From contig PMUF01000637.1 in assembly GCA_003167015.1 (NCBI GenBank), forward strand, positions 1-13,582: 13,582 nucleotides of DNA. Reading direction: 5' to 3'. The translations under genes and the position numbers were made by a program. Source of the stretch: Chitinophagaceae bacterium (GTDB lineage: Bacteria > Bacteroidota > Bacteroidia > Chitinophagales > Chitinophagaceae). Positions 1 through 6,805 of this stretch are shown one piece after another. Positions within the stretch are counted from its first letter, which is position 1. Each line of letters starts with the position of its first letter. A model generated the notes under the pieces. The model saw nothing but the letters and a program-made list of their open reading frames with translations. It searched no databases and had not been told where the DNA came from.

Positions 1-445
1 GGTGGAAGAATCGCGCCATGTGCTGCGCGTCCTTGCGCGCCGGTAATGTATGCACAGTCCCCTCACGGAATATATAAAGGCCGACGGAATCACCCTGCGT
101 AAAAGCCAGCCAGCCCAATGCCGCCGCCAGATGGCGACCGTATCCCATCTTCGTATACGCCCCCTCACGATGATCCATGGAAAGACTGGCGTCGACCAGC
201 AGCCGGACCGAAATGCTCGTCTCGATCTCCGACTCCCGGATATAATAACGGTCGGAGCGGGCATATCGCTTCCAATCCAGCCAGCGCAGATCATCCCCGG
301 GCTGGTAGCTGCGATATTGGCTGAACTCAAGCCCCGGCCCCTTCACCTTGCTCTTGTTGATGCCATTCATAAAACCGTCGATCGTCTGGCGCGCCGCCAG
401 CGACAGATCCTTAATGGCCATTAAAATATGGTGATCGGGTATCAT
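1..445 (-). CDS. DUF58 domain-containing protein, C-terminus cut by the window edge
   Basis: Reading the minus strand from an ATG at 445 gives an open frame of 148 codons that runs off the left edge. It carries the DUF58 signature: a KVKGPGLEF stretch, then SYQPGDDLRWLDWKRYARSD and YYIRESE, followed by a von Willebrand A-like strand LLVDASLSMD in which the DxSxS pattern of a MIDAS metal site is visible. DUF58 proteins are almost always paired with MoxR ATPases and are thought to act with them in assembling or protecting metalloproteins or envelope complexes; the exact role is not settled. The start is chosen because its ATG overlaps the TGA of the upstream MoxR gene (ATGA), a sign of translational coupling. 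A second in-frame ATG lies at 421. The C-terminal half is missing only because the window ends. Confidence 0.9.
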   Translation of the reverse strand, partial: MIPDHHILMAIKDLSLAARQTIDGFMNGINKSKVKGPGLEFSQYRSYQPGDDLRWLDWKRYARSDRYYIRESEIETSISVRLLVDASLSMDHREGAYTKMGYGRHLAAALGWLAFTQGDSVGLYIFREGTVHTLPARKDAQHMARFFH

Positions 446-1443
446 TTCAATAACCCCTTGGGCCGGTCAATGGTCTTGATCAGGAAAGCAGTCACATCGT
501 CGGGATGGATATTCTCGGCCTCGGCCTTGAAATTCATCAGGATGCGGTGCCGCAGCACCGGGTTGGCCATCGTATGGATATCTTCCATCGTCACGGCATA
601 CCGCTGATGGAACAATGCCCTGGCCTTCGCCGTAAGGATCAGCGCCTGCCCCGCCCGTGGGCCTGCTCCCCATCGCACCCATTCCTTCACATAAGAATGC
701 GGGGTGGTATCTGGCCGCGTCGCCCGGATGATATCCGCAACATAACGTATCATATCTTCACTGATGCTGACCTCCCGCACCAACCCCTGCAGGCGCTTGA
801 TCTCTTCCCCGCCGATGATGGGATGAACGGCCGGCCTTCTGACGCCGGTCGTATGACTGAGGATCATTGTCTCCTCCTCCGCACTCGGATAACCGATCCG
901 GATATACAGCAGGAACCGGTCCAGCTGCGCCTCGGGCAACGGATAAGTTCCGGCCTGTTCGATGGGATTCTGTGTGGCAAGAATAAAGAAGGGACGGTCC
1001 AGTGGATACGTCTGACCACCGTAGGTGATCTCGAACTCCTGCATCGCCTCCAGCAATGCCGACTGCGTCTTGGGCGGAGTCCGGTTGATTTCATCAGCCA
1101 GCACGATATTGGCAAATAAAGGGCCTTTGTTGAATTTGAAGAACCGTCGCCCGGTCGTATGGTCTTCTTCCAGGATCTCCGTGCCCAGGATATCCGTCGG
1201 CATCAGGTCCGGAGTGAACTGGATGCGGCGGAAAGAAAGGTCCAGCGCCTGGGACAGGGTCCTTACCATCAGTGTCTTGGCAAGACCCGGCACCCCCTCC
1301 AGCAAACAATGGCCACCAGCAAGGAGCGCCACCAATATTTCTTCGATAATATCCTCCTGGCCGACAATAACCTTACGGATCTCTTTTTTCAGTTGCGACA
1401 GTTTTCCCAATAGTGACTGTACTTCACTTTCGACGATTTCCAA
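442..1443 (-). CDS. MoxR-family AAA+ ATPase
   Basis: A 333-residue protein, the usual length for MoxR AAA+ ATPases. Visible motifs are Walker A GVPGLAKT (residues 50-57), Walker B VLADEIN (114-120, with D117 and E118), the sensor-1 segment ATQNPIEQAGTYPLPEAQ (156-173) and an arginine-bearing LDRF just after it. Family members are cytoplasmic chaperone-like ATPases that work with DUF58 and vWA-domain partners. The frame has no ATG near its N-terminus; an in-frame stop lies five codons upstream and the only sensible initiator is TTG at 1443, giving MEIVESEV. It lies 21 bp after the permease gene on the same strand and overlaps the DUF58 start by 4 bp, so it is probably cotranscribed with both. 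Product assignment is firm; the start is less so. Confidence 0.94.
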   Translation of the reverse strand: MEIVESEVQSLLGKLSQLKKEIRKVIVGQEDIIEEILVALLAGGHCLLEGVPGLAKTLMVRTLSQALDLSFRRIQFTPDLMPTDILGTEILEEDHTTGRRFFKFNKGPLFANIVLADEINRTPPKTQSALLEAMQEFEITYGGQTYPLDRPFFILATQNPIEQAGTYPLPEAQLDRFLLYIRIGYPSAEEETMILSHTTGVRRPAVHPIIGGEEIKRLQGLVREVSISEDMIRYVADIIRATRPDTTPHSYVKEWVRWGAGPRAGQALILTAKARALFHQRYAVTMEDIHTMANPVLRHRILMNFKAEAENIHPDDVTAFLIKTIDRPKGLLK

Positions 1444-1464
1444 ACTCGATTGGTTTTAGATGTA

Positions 1465-3960
1465 TTAAATATTTTCTCTCAGACTGTTGACCGGGTTGAC
1501 GCGGGCAGCGCGCAATCCCTGCCACCCGACCGTCAGAAAAGTAATGGCAATGGCAAGCAATCCCGCTAGTATAAAGATCCACCCGCTGAGCGGGATATGG
1601 TAGGCAAAATCATGCAGCCATTTGTTCATCAGCCATGCAGCAAGCGGCGACGCAATGAGCAGCGCAATGATCACCAGACGTAAGAAATCCCTGAGCAACA
1701 GCATGATCAACCCCGGCACGGTAGCGCCCAGCACCTTGCGGATACCGATCTCCCGGATCCGCTGGACAGCCATGAATGAAGCCAGCCCAAATAACCCGAT
1801 ACAGGAAATAAAGACAGCAATGACAGCAAAATAGCCGACCAACTTACTTAGGTCCTCCTGAGCTTTATATAAGCCATTGATGTTTTCATCCAGGAAACTG
1901 TATTCAAAGACCCGCTCGGGAAAGTACCGGTCCCATAGCCGCTGAATACTGGCCAGCGTGGTCGGAACATGGTCAGGACTAATCCTGATGGCAAAAGTAT
2001 GAAAGCGTGGCACATTCACATCCATCACCAGCGGAGCCAACGGCTTGTCCAACCGGTTAAAATTGAAATCTTTAATGACCCCTATGATATGGCCCCTTTT
2101 CCCGGAATGACTGTCCCCGCGCACAAAATCCTTTCCGATCGCATCCTCCGGGCTCTTCCAGCCAAAAGCTTTTACGGCGGATTCATTGATGATAAACGCC
2201 TGAAGATGGTCCGTTCCGGTCGTCTTCGAGAAATCCCTGCCGGCCACCATCTGCATTTTCATGGCGGAGATAAAATCGTAATCAACCGACGCCCACGCAA
2301 TAAACAGATTTTCCTGCTCGACATGGCCCTCCGGTATGACCAGCGCTCTTACCGGTGCATCACCCGGTAACAGGGACGCCAGCGTAACGGCGCCGACCGA
2401 AGGATATGCACGCAGATCATTCTCGAAAGCATTCATCCTGGCCCGCAAAGCACCATCGATCGTACCGCTTAGCGCAGAAGGGTTCTTGCCGAAAAGCGGC
2501 GCCACCACAACCTGGTCCTTATCGAAACCAAGAGGCTTGTTCCGAAGGAATACCAATTGTCGCTGAATGACCACCGCGCCGATGATCAGCGCCACCGCAA
2601 CGGCGAATTGGGTAACGATCAAAGATTGCCGGATCACCAACCCAGCCCCTATGGACCTGCCCGTCTTGCCCTTCAGCAGAGAGGTCAGCCTCCAACGCGT
2701 AATATACAATGCCGGATACAACCCTGCCAGCAAGCCAGTGCAAACAAGTAGCACCACCAGCCCCAGCATGATTGGCCCGGACCATAATACACCCACCGGC
2801 AAATTCTTCCCCGCAACCGTATTCAGCAATGACAGCCCTGGTATCGCCAGCAACAGTGCCAGCGTTCCCGCAATAAAGCTCATCAATAGCCCCTCGCCAA
2901 GGAATTGCAGTAACAACTCCCTGCGCCCGGCCCCGGACACCTTCCGTACCCCGATCTCCGCTATCCTTGTCAGCGACTGGGCATTCGAAAGATTGATGAA
3001 ATTAATGTTGGCGATCAGTAGGATCAGTAGTGCGATACCCGCAAAAATGTAGATATACGTAATATTATTGGTACTCTCGTTCCCTTCCACATCTGAAGCA
3101 TGCAGATGGATCGCAGACAAAGGCTGAAGCGAAAAATAGTATGATTTCCTTACCCGCTCATCCCCATACTTTTTGGTCAATTGCCGCAAAGCCGTTTCCA
3201 CCGGCGCCACCTCCTGCCCCGGGCGCAGCAGGATAAACGTTTCCGCCGGGTCGTATAGCCAGTCAGTCCGGAGAAAATTGACTGCCGCCGGAGTTTCCAC
3301 AGAATAGAGCGTCTCGAATGACACCAGCGCATCGAACTGTACGTCAGAACCCGCCGGCAGTGCATCGATCACCCCCGTCACCTGCAGCACCGTCGAATTC
3401 TCATACAGCAGGGATTTGCCCAATGCAGGCCCGTCACCGAAATATTTACGGGCCATCATTGTCGTAAGGACAATGGAATTCGGATGTACCAACGCATCTT
3501 TCGCAGTTCCTTCTTTCCAGTGCGTCGTAAAAATGTCAAAAAAGGCATTATCCGCAAAATCGACACCCGGCTCCTGGAATCTCTTCACCATTCCCCCCAT
3601 ACTCGTCACGCCACACGTTCCCGCCACTTCCTGCCATTCTCCGGGCTGCGTCGACAGGATCCCGCTTCGGTTATACAGCCGCGCCACGGCAGCCACGGGC
3701 GGAATATCCTTCACAATAGCTGGGCCGGCCGCATTCGGCGTACCCGCACCCTTCCGGGCCCCATCGCTCTTGATATAATTGACGCGATAGATATCTTTAT
3801 AATGTGTGTTGAATGTATTATAACTGAGTTCATCCCACAGATACACGAGGATCAGCAGACAGCAGCATATTCCTATGGAAAGGCCCGCTAATTTGATCAG
3901 GCTGGCCCCCTTATGCCGCAATAAGTTTCGGTATGCAGTTATAAGATAATTTTTTATCAT
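1465..3960 (-). CDS. ABC transporter permease, MacB/FtsX-like with two FtsX modules
   Basis: An 831-residue inner-membrane protein of the large FtsX-like permease group that is expanded in Bacteroidota. It begins MIKNYLITAYRNLLRHK, the standard opening of the family, followed by a first membrane helix (about 21-41), a long periplasmic MacB-PCD-like domain (about 45-295), a cluster of helices containing EIGVRKVSGA, a second periplasmic domain (about 470-700), and a final helix cluster containing EIGIRKVLGAT. The duplicated E-I-G-x-R-K motifs mark the two FtsX modules. Such proteins pair with a LolD/MacB-type ATPase to move lipoproteins, peptides or antibiotics; no ATPase gene is present in this window. 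The start at 3960 is preferred to upstream ATGs at 3987 and 3984 because family homology begins there. It appears to be the first gene of a unit with MoxR and DUF58. Confidence 0.92.
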   Translation of the reverse strand: MIKNYLITAYRNLLRHKGASLIKLAGLSIGICCCLLILVYLWDELSYNTFNTHYKDIYRVNYIKSDGARKGAGTPNAAGPAIVKDIPPVAAVARLYNRSGILSTQPGEWQEVAGTCGVTSMGGMVKRFQEPGVDFADNAFFDIFTTHWKEGTAKDALVHPNSIVLTTMMARKYFGDGPALGKSLLYENSTVLQVTGVIDALPAGSDVQFDALVSFETLYSVETPAAVNFLRTDWLYDPAETFILLRPGQEVAPVETALRQLTKKYGDERVRKSYYFSLQPLSAIHLHASDVEGNESTNNITYIYIFAGIALLILLIANINFINLSNAQSLTRIAEIGVRKVSGAGRRELLLQFLGEGLLMSFIAGTLALLLAIPGLSLLNTVAGKNLPVGVLWSGPIMLGLVVLLVCTGLLAGLYPALYITRWRLTSLLKGKTGRSIGAGLVIRQSLIVTQFAVAVALIIGAVVIQRQLVFLRNKPLGFDKDQVVVAPLFGKNPSALSGTIDGALRARMNAFENDLRAYPSVGAVTLASLLPGDAPVRALVIPEGHVEQENLFIAWASVDYDFISAMKMQMVAGRDFSKTTGTDHLQAFIINESAVKAFGWKSPEDAIGKDFVRGDSHSGKRGHIIGVIKDFNFNRLDKPLAPLVMDVNVPRFHTFAIRISPDHVPTTLASIQRLWDRYFPERVFEYSFLDENINGLYKAQEDLSKLVGYFAVIAVFISCIGLFGLASFMAVQRIREIGIRKVLGATVPGLIMLLLRDFLRLVIIALLIASPLAAWLMNKWLHDFAYHIPLSGWIFILAGLLAIAITFLTVGWQGLRAARVNPVNSLRENI

Positions 3961-4063
3961 GTACGTCGATCGGACACCATCCATCATTTTTTACGTCCCG
4001 AACAAGAAAATTAAAGATAAAATCATCAACTTTAAAAAAAATACATGGCCGGTGAATCGATTA

Positions 4064-4702
4064 ATGTGGGAAAAATTTACGTTTATGCGGTTTCGCTACC
4101 GGTCCGGGGACTGGGATACAGATCAAAGGATGCCATCCAACCTGCTGAACTCACTCCTGGAATACACTACCATCCCCATCAACCTGCAGGAAAAGGTGAT
4201 CGACCTCGACAGTCCCGACATCTTTAACTACCCCTTCGCTTACATCAGCGGTCACAAACTGGTGCAGTTCAACGCACAGGAAAGCGCAAATTTCCATCAG
4301 TATGTGCAAAACGGCGGCTTCGTATTCGCCGATGACTGCAATCACGACATCGACGGGCTCTTCGCCCGCTCCTTCGAAGCCCAGATGACGACCCTGTTCG
4401 GACCGGGCTCTATGCACAAAATACCCAACGACCACAGCATCTATCGCTGCTTCTTTCATTTCGAAAAAGGGCCGCCCAATACCAATTTCGAGCTCAACGG
4501 CTGGGGCGATGACCTGGTGCACGACTACCTGAAAGCAATTGTGATCAACGGCCGCATCGGGGTCCTCTATAGCAATAAGGATTATGGCTGTGAATGGGAC
4601 TACGATTTCCGCAACAAACGATTCCTCGCCGAAGACAATACCAAATTCGGGGTAAATATCATTATGTACGCATTGAACGCCCTTACTTCGGCGCCATCTT
4701 AA
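4064..4702 (+). CDS. DUF4159 domain-containing protein
   Basis: A 212-residue protein matching DUF4159 along its whole length. Recognisable blocks are RSGDWDTDQRMPSNLLNSL, the EYTTIP segment, YPFAYISGHKLVQF, GGFVFADDCNHDIDGLFARS, ELNGWGDDLVHDYLK and, near the end, YGCEWDYDFRNKRFLAEDNT. The family has a GATase-like fold and is typically encoded beside MoxR and DUF58 genes in Bacteroidota; its biochemical activity is unknown. The frame is open back to an ATG at 3959, but that would overlap the divergent permease start and add a lysine-rich extension the family lacks, so ATG 4064 (MWEKFTFMRF) is chosen; ATG 4085 is a further option. No clear ribosome site precedes any of them. Its last 20 bp overlap the 3' end of the convergent dehydrogenase gene. 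Confidence 0.88.
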   Translation: MWEKFTFMRFRYRSGDWDTDQRMPSNLLNSLLEYTTIPINLQEKVIDLDSPDIFNYPFAYISGHKLVQFNAQESANFHQYVQNGGFVFADDCNHDIDGLFARSFEAQMTTLFGPGSMHKIPNDHSIYRCFFHFEKGPPNTNFELNGWGDDLVHDYLKAIVINGRIGVLYSNKDYGCEWDYDFRNKRFLAEDNTKFGVNIIMYALNALTSAPS

Positions 4703-5486
4703 CCACCATCCGCGTCAACACCCCCGGCGCAAACCTGCTCAGCAATAACCCCATCCTCTCGCCCCCCATCTTCCCGATATACGCCTCGAATTTGCCTTTG
4801 GCCAACGCCCGCAGGATCTGCTTCGCCGCCTGATCCGCCGGCAACCCACCCTCTATATTGGCAGAAGACCGCCCCATCGGCGATCCATCTGCCGTCACAG
4901 CATGCACGGCAATATTCGTCCGGATATACCCCGGGGTCAATATCGTCACCCCAATATTCATAGGCGCCACCTCTGCCCGAAGACAGTCGAAGAATCCATG
5001 CAAAGCATGCTTGGCCGCCGCATAGGCCGATCGCATCGGTGTGCCGATCTTCCCCATCACACTGCTCATGACCGCAAAATGACCGGCTTTCCGCTCCATA
5101 AAATGGGGCAGAACAGCCTGCGTCAGCGCTACATAGCTGAAATAATCCAGCTCCATCACCCGGCGCTGAACCTCCAGGCTGGTGTCCTTCACCAGACCGC
5201 GCTGACTGACTCCGCCATTGTGGATCACCCGATCGATCTGCCCGAAATAGGAAATGGCTTCGGCCGTTTTAGCAGTCAACGAAGGAATGTCCAGCAAATC
5301 CAGCGGCAGCACCCGCACCTGCTCCGGATGCGCACAATCCCGCCTGACCCGCTCCAGTTCATCGGCTCGCCGGCTCGACAGGATCACCCGGGCCCCCGCA
5401 GTAGAAAAAGCATACGCAAGAGCCTCGCCGATGCCGGAAGAAGCGCCCGTGATCCAGACAACCTGGCCGGTAAAAGAGATAGACAT
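4683..5486 (-). CDS. SDR family NAD(P)-dependent oxidoreductase
   Basis: A 267-residue classical short-chain dehydrogenase with a Rossmann fold. The cofactor-binding TGASSGIG lies at residues 13-20; SSRRADE at 37-43, with arginines after the second strand, suggests NADP(H) preference. The catalytic serine is in VMSSVMG (about S142), and YAAAK gives Y155 and K159. The usual NAG motif appears as NGG at 90-92. The C-terminal part, with a GKFEAYIGK segment, resembles the DHRS7-like / YqjQ-type group. The substrate cannot be read from sequence. The first ATG at 5486 gives the standard N-terminus a few residues before the first strand. The gene starts 41 bp from the divergent receiver-like gene and ends inside the DUF4159 gene on the opposite strand. 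Confidence 0.93.
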   Translation of the reverse strand: MSISFTGQVVWITGASSGIGEALAYAFSTAGARVILSSRRADELERVRRDCAHPEQVRVLPLDLLDIPSLTAKTAEAISYFGQIDRVIHNGGVSQRGLVKDTSLEVQRRVMELDYFSYVALTQAVLPHFMERKAGHFAVMSSVMGKIGTPMRSAYAAAKHALHGFFDCLRAEVAPMNIGVTILTPGYIRTNIAVHAVTADGSPMGRSSANIEGGLPADQAAKQILRALAKGKFEAYIGKMGGERMGLLLSRFAPGVLTRMVVKMAPK

Positions 5487-5527
5487 GTTAATAACTTTCC
5501 GCTAAATTACATCAAACATTTTCATCC

Positions 5528-5851
5528 ATGACCGATAAAGCCATCCTCAACATCCTCGTCATCGGAAAGGATCCGGAGATACTGACAGTCGTCCTTCGTC
5601 TGCTGAACGACTACCCGCAAGCCAACTATCACGCCGTCGGGACCACCGACCCCGCTCAGGCTCGCGAACTTTTCGCAGACGGCGACATCGGTCTCGTACT
5701 GATAACCAACGGTATCGACCCTACCCTCGACGCCTCCCTCCGCGAAGAATTCCTCACGCGCCGCCCCGGCATCCGCATCCTGCAACACTATGGCGGTGGC
5801 AGCGGACTCCTATTCGCCGAAATCGCACAAGCCCTGTCCCTTCCGCACTGA
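5528..5851 (+). CDS. degenerate receiver-like (pseudo-receiver) protein
   Basis: A 107-residue cytoplasmic protein with the size and strand-helix rhythm of a CheY-like receiver domain. ILVIGKDPEIL (9-19) fits the first strand and helix, HAVGTTDPAQARELF (35-49) the second, IGLVLITNG (54-62) the third strand, and IRILQHYGGGSGLL (82-95) the fifth strand and following loop. The phosphorylation chemistry is missing: the paired acidic residues of strand one are replaced by G-K-D, the acceptor position falls at or near T60/N61, and the Thr and Lys of an active receiver are replaced by the HYGGGSG turn. It is therefore probably a phosphorylation-independent signalling or protein-binding module. No output domain and no adjacent kinase are present. 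The assignment rests on fold-pattern reasoning and is moderate; the ORF itself is convincing. Confidence 0.72.
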   Translation: MTDKAILNILVIGKDPEILTVVLRLLNDYPQANYHAVGTTDPAQARELFADGDIGLVLITNGIDPTLDASLREEFLTRRPGIRILQHYGGGSGLLFAEIAQALSLPH

Positions 5852-5861
5852 TCCCTGAGAC

Positions 5862-5890
5862 AAAAAAAAAGCCCCCACCGTTGTGGAGGC
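5862..5890 (-). terminator. intrinsic terminator of the Gly/Tyr-rich protein gene
   Basis: Read on the minus strand this is GCCTCCAC, loop AACG, GTGGGGGC, then nine T. All eight stem pairs form, one as a U-G wobble. It begins about 50 bp after the stop of the minus-strand gene 5941-6624 and has no T tract in the plus direction, so it serves that gene and not the convergent receiver-like gene. Confidence 0.85.
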
Positions 5891-5940
5891 CTTCATAGCT
5901 TTAAAGTGATACTGAACACAGCACGGCCATGTTCTAACTG

Positions 5941-6624
5941 TTATTGCTGACTGCCGCTGGCACTTTTACCGGAATATTCCGGGTGGTCGGCGTCACTCGA
6001 AGAGTTTCCATTCGTCGGACCAGACTGCGGATTATTGTTGTTCTGCTGCTGATTATTCGGCTGTTGATTATTATTATTCTGTGGTTGCCCGTTCCCATTA
6101 TACCGCTGCGGCTGACCATTGTTATTCTTTAGCGAATTGTAATAGTAGTCATGGCGGGCCTGGGTAATGGCAGCATCACGCTGCTGTTCCAGCTGGTTGA
6201 TCCGCTGTTCCCTTTCCGATTTCGGCAGGCTCTTATCATGCTTCACATCCTTGATCTGCTGCTTATAATCGCTCTTGATCCCATCGATCTGCTCATTCAG
6301 CTGGCTGGGCATAGGCCCACGACCATAATAGTAAGGAGGATAGGCATAAGGGCCATACCAGGGACCATACCAGCCAGGATAACCCCAGCCTAATCCCCAA
6401 CCCAATCCATAACCATATCCATATCCTACTCCCACATAGACGGGAGCATAATACGCACGACCATAGTAGCCACCGTGGAATCCGCCACCGACATAGGCAT
6501 GGCCGCCGCCCCGCTGAGCCGAAGCGCCTGCGGCAAGGCTAAGCGAGAACAATATGATGAACAGCTTCTTCCCGGCGCTCCCATATGTCCTCTTTTTTCT
6601 GGTTTCTTGCATCGTCGTTTTCAT
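5941..6624 (-). CDS. secreted low-complexity protein, Gly/Tyr-rich with an Asn/Gln-rich tail
   Basis: A 227-residue protein with four clear parts. Residues 1-36 are a basic start plus hydrophobic stretch KKLFIILFSLSLAAGASA, a signal peptide with likely cleavage after A36. Residues 37-103 are almost entirely Gly, Tyr, Trp, Pro and Ala, with runs such as VGYGYGYGLGWGLGWGYPGW. Residues 107-160 are charged and predicted helical (QLNEQIDGIKSDYKQQIKD, then EREQRINQLEQQRDAAI), suggesting a coiled coil. Residues 166-205 are Asn/Gln-rich, prion-like in composition, and the end is Ser-rich. No enzymatic motif is visible. It could be an envelope or matrix protein that self-associates; the function is unknown. 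A second in-frame ATG four codons in would also leave a signal peptide. It is divergent from the peptidase gene and has its own terminator. Confidence 0.82.
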   Translation of the reverse strand: MKTTMQETRKKRTYGSAGKKLFIILFSLSLAAGASAQRGGGHAYVGGGFHGGYYGRAYYAPVYVGVGYGYGYGLGWGLGWGYPGWYGPWYGPYAYPPYYYGRGPMPSQLNEQIDGIKSDYKQQIKDVKHDKSLPKSEREQRINQLEQQRDAAITQARHDYYYNSLKNNNGQPQRYNGNGQPQNNNNQQPNNQQQNNNNPQSGPTNGNSSSDADHPEYSGKSASGSQQ

Positions 6625-6633
6625 ATCTTAAGT
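6624..6633. repeat. left arm of a 10-bp inverted repeat (TATCTTAAGT)
   Basis: This arm sits directly before the minus-strand start codon at 6624 (one base shared). Its exact inverse, ACTTAAGATA, lies at 6789-6798 just before the peptidase start, so both divergent genes have the same 10-mer in their leaders reading toward the gene. It may be a shared regulatory or leader element, or chance in AT-rich DNA. Confidence 0.4.
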
Positions 6634-6788
6634 TTTTGTGTTTACATATATATAGACGCAAAAACCACACGAGAGTAAAAGCTTTATAGTACTTATAACT
6701 AATCTATAACATTACCTTTACCAATGCATAACGTAAAGAAATGTTAAAGCCGCCGAATAATTTTATCTTAGTTGACCTAAACCAGAAC

Positions 6789-6798
6789 ACTTAAGATA
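6789..6798. repeat. right arm of the 10-bp inverted repeat (ACTTAAGATA)
   Basis: Exact inverse of 6624-6633, placed 7 bp before the peptidase ATG. The 155 bp between the arms is AT-rich intergenic DNA that should hold both divergent promoters. TATCTTAG at about 6764-6771 is one mismatch from the Bacteroidota -7 consensus TAnnTTTG, but no convincing -33 element precedes it. Confidence 0.4.
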
Positions 6799-6805
6799 AC
6801 TGCTT

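Noticed and set aside
505..1119. Long plus-strand ORF of 204 codons opposite the MoxR gene
   Set aside because: It is antisense to a gene with intact Walker motifs; its translation is Arg/Pro/His-rich and matches no family.
3959..4063. N-terminal extension of the DUF4159 protein from ATG 3959
   Set aside because: It would overlap the permease start codon and adds a lysine-rich segment absent from the family; the conserved domain begins just after ATG 4064.
5862..5890. Terminator for the receiver-like gene ending at 5851
   Set aside because: The T tract lies on the minus-strand side only; on the plus strand no U run follows the stem.
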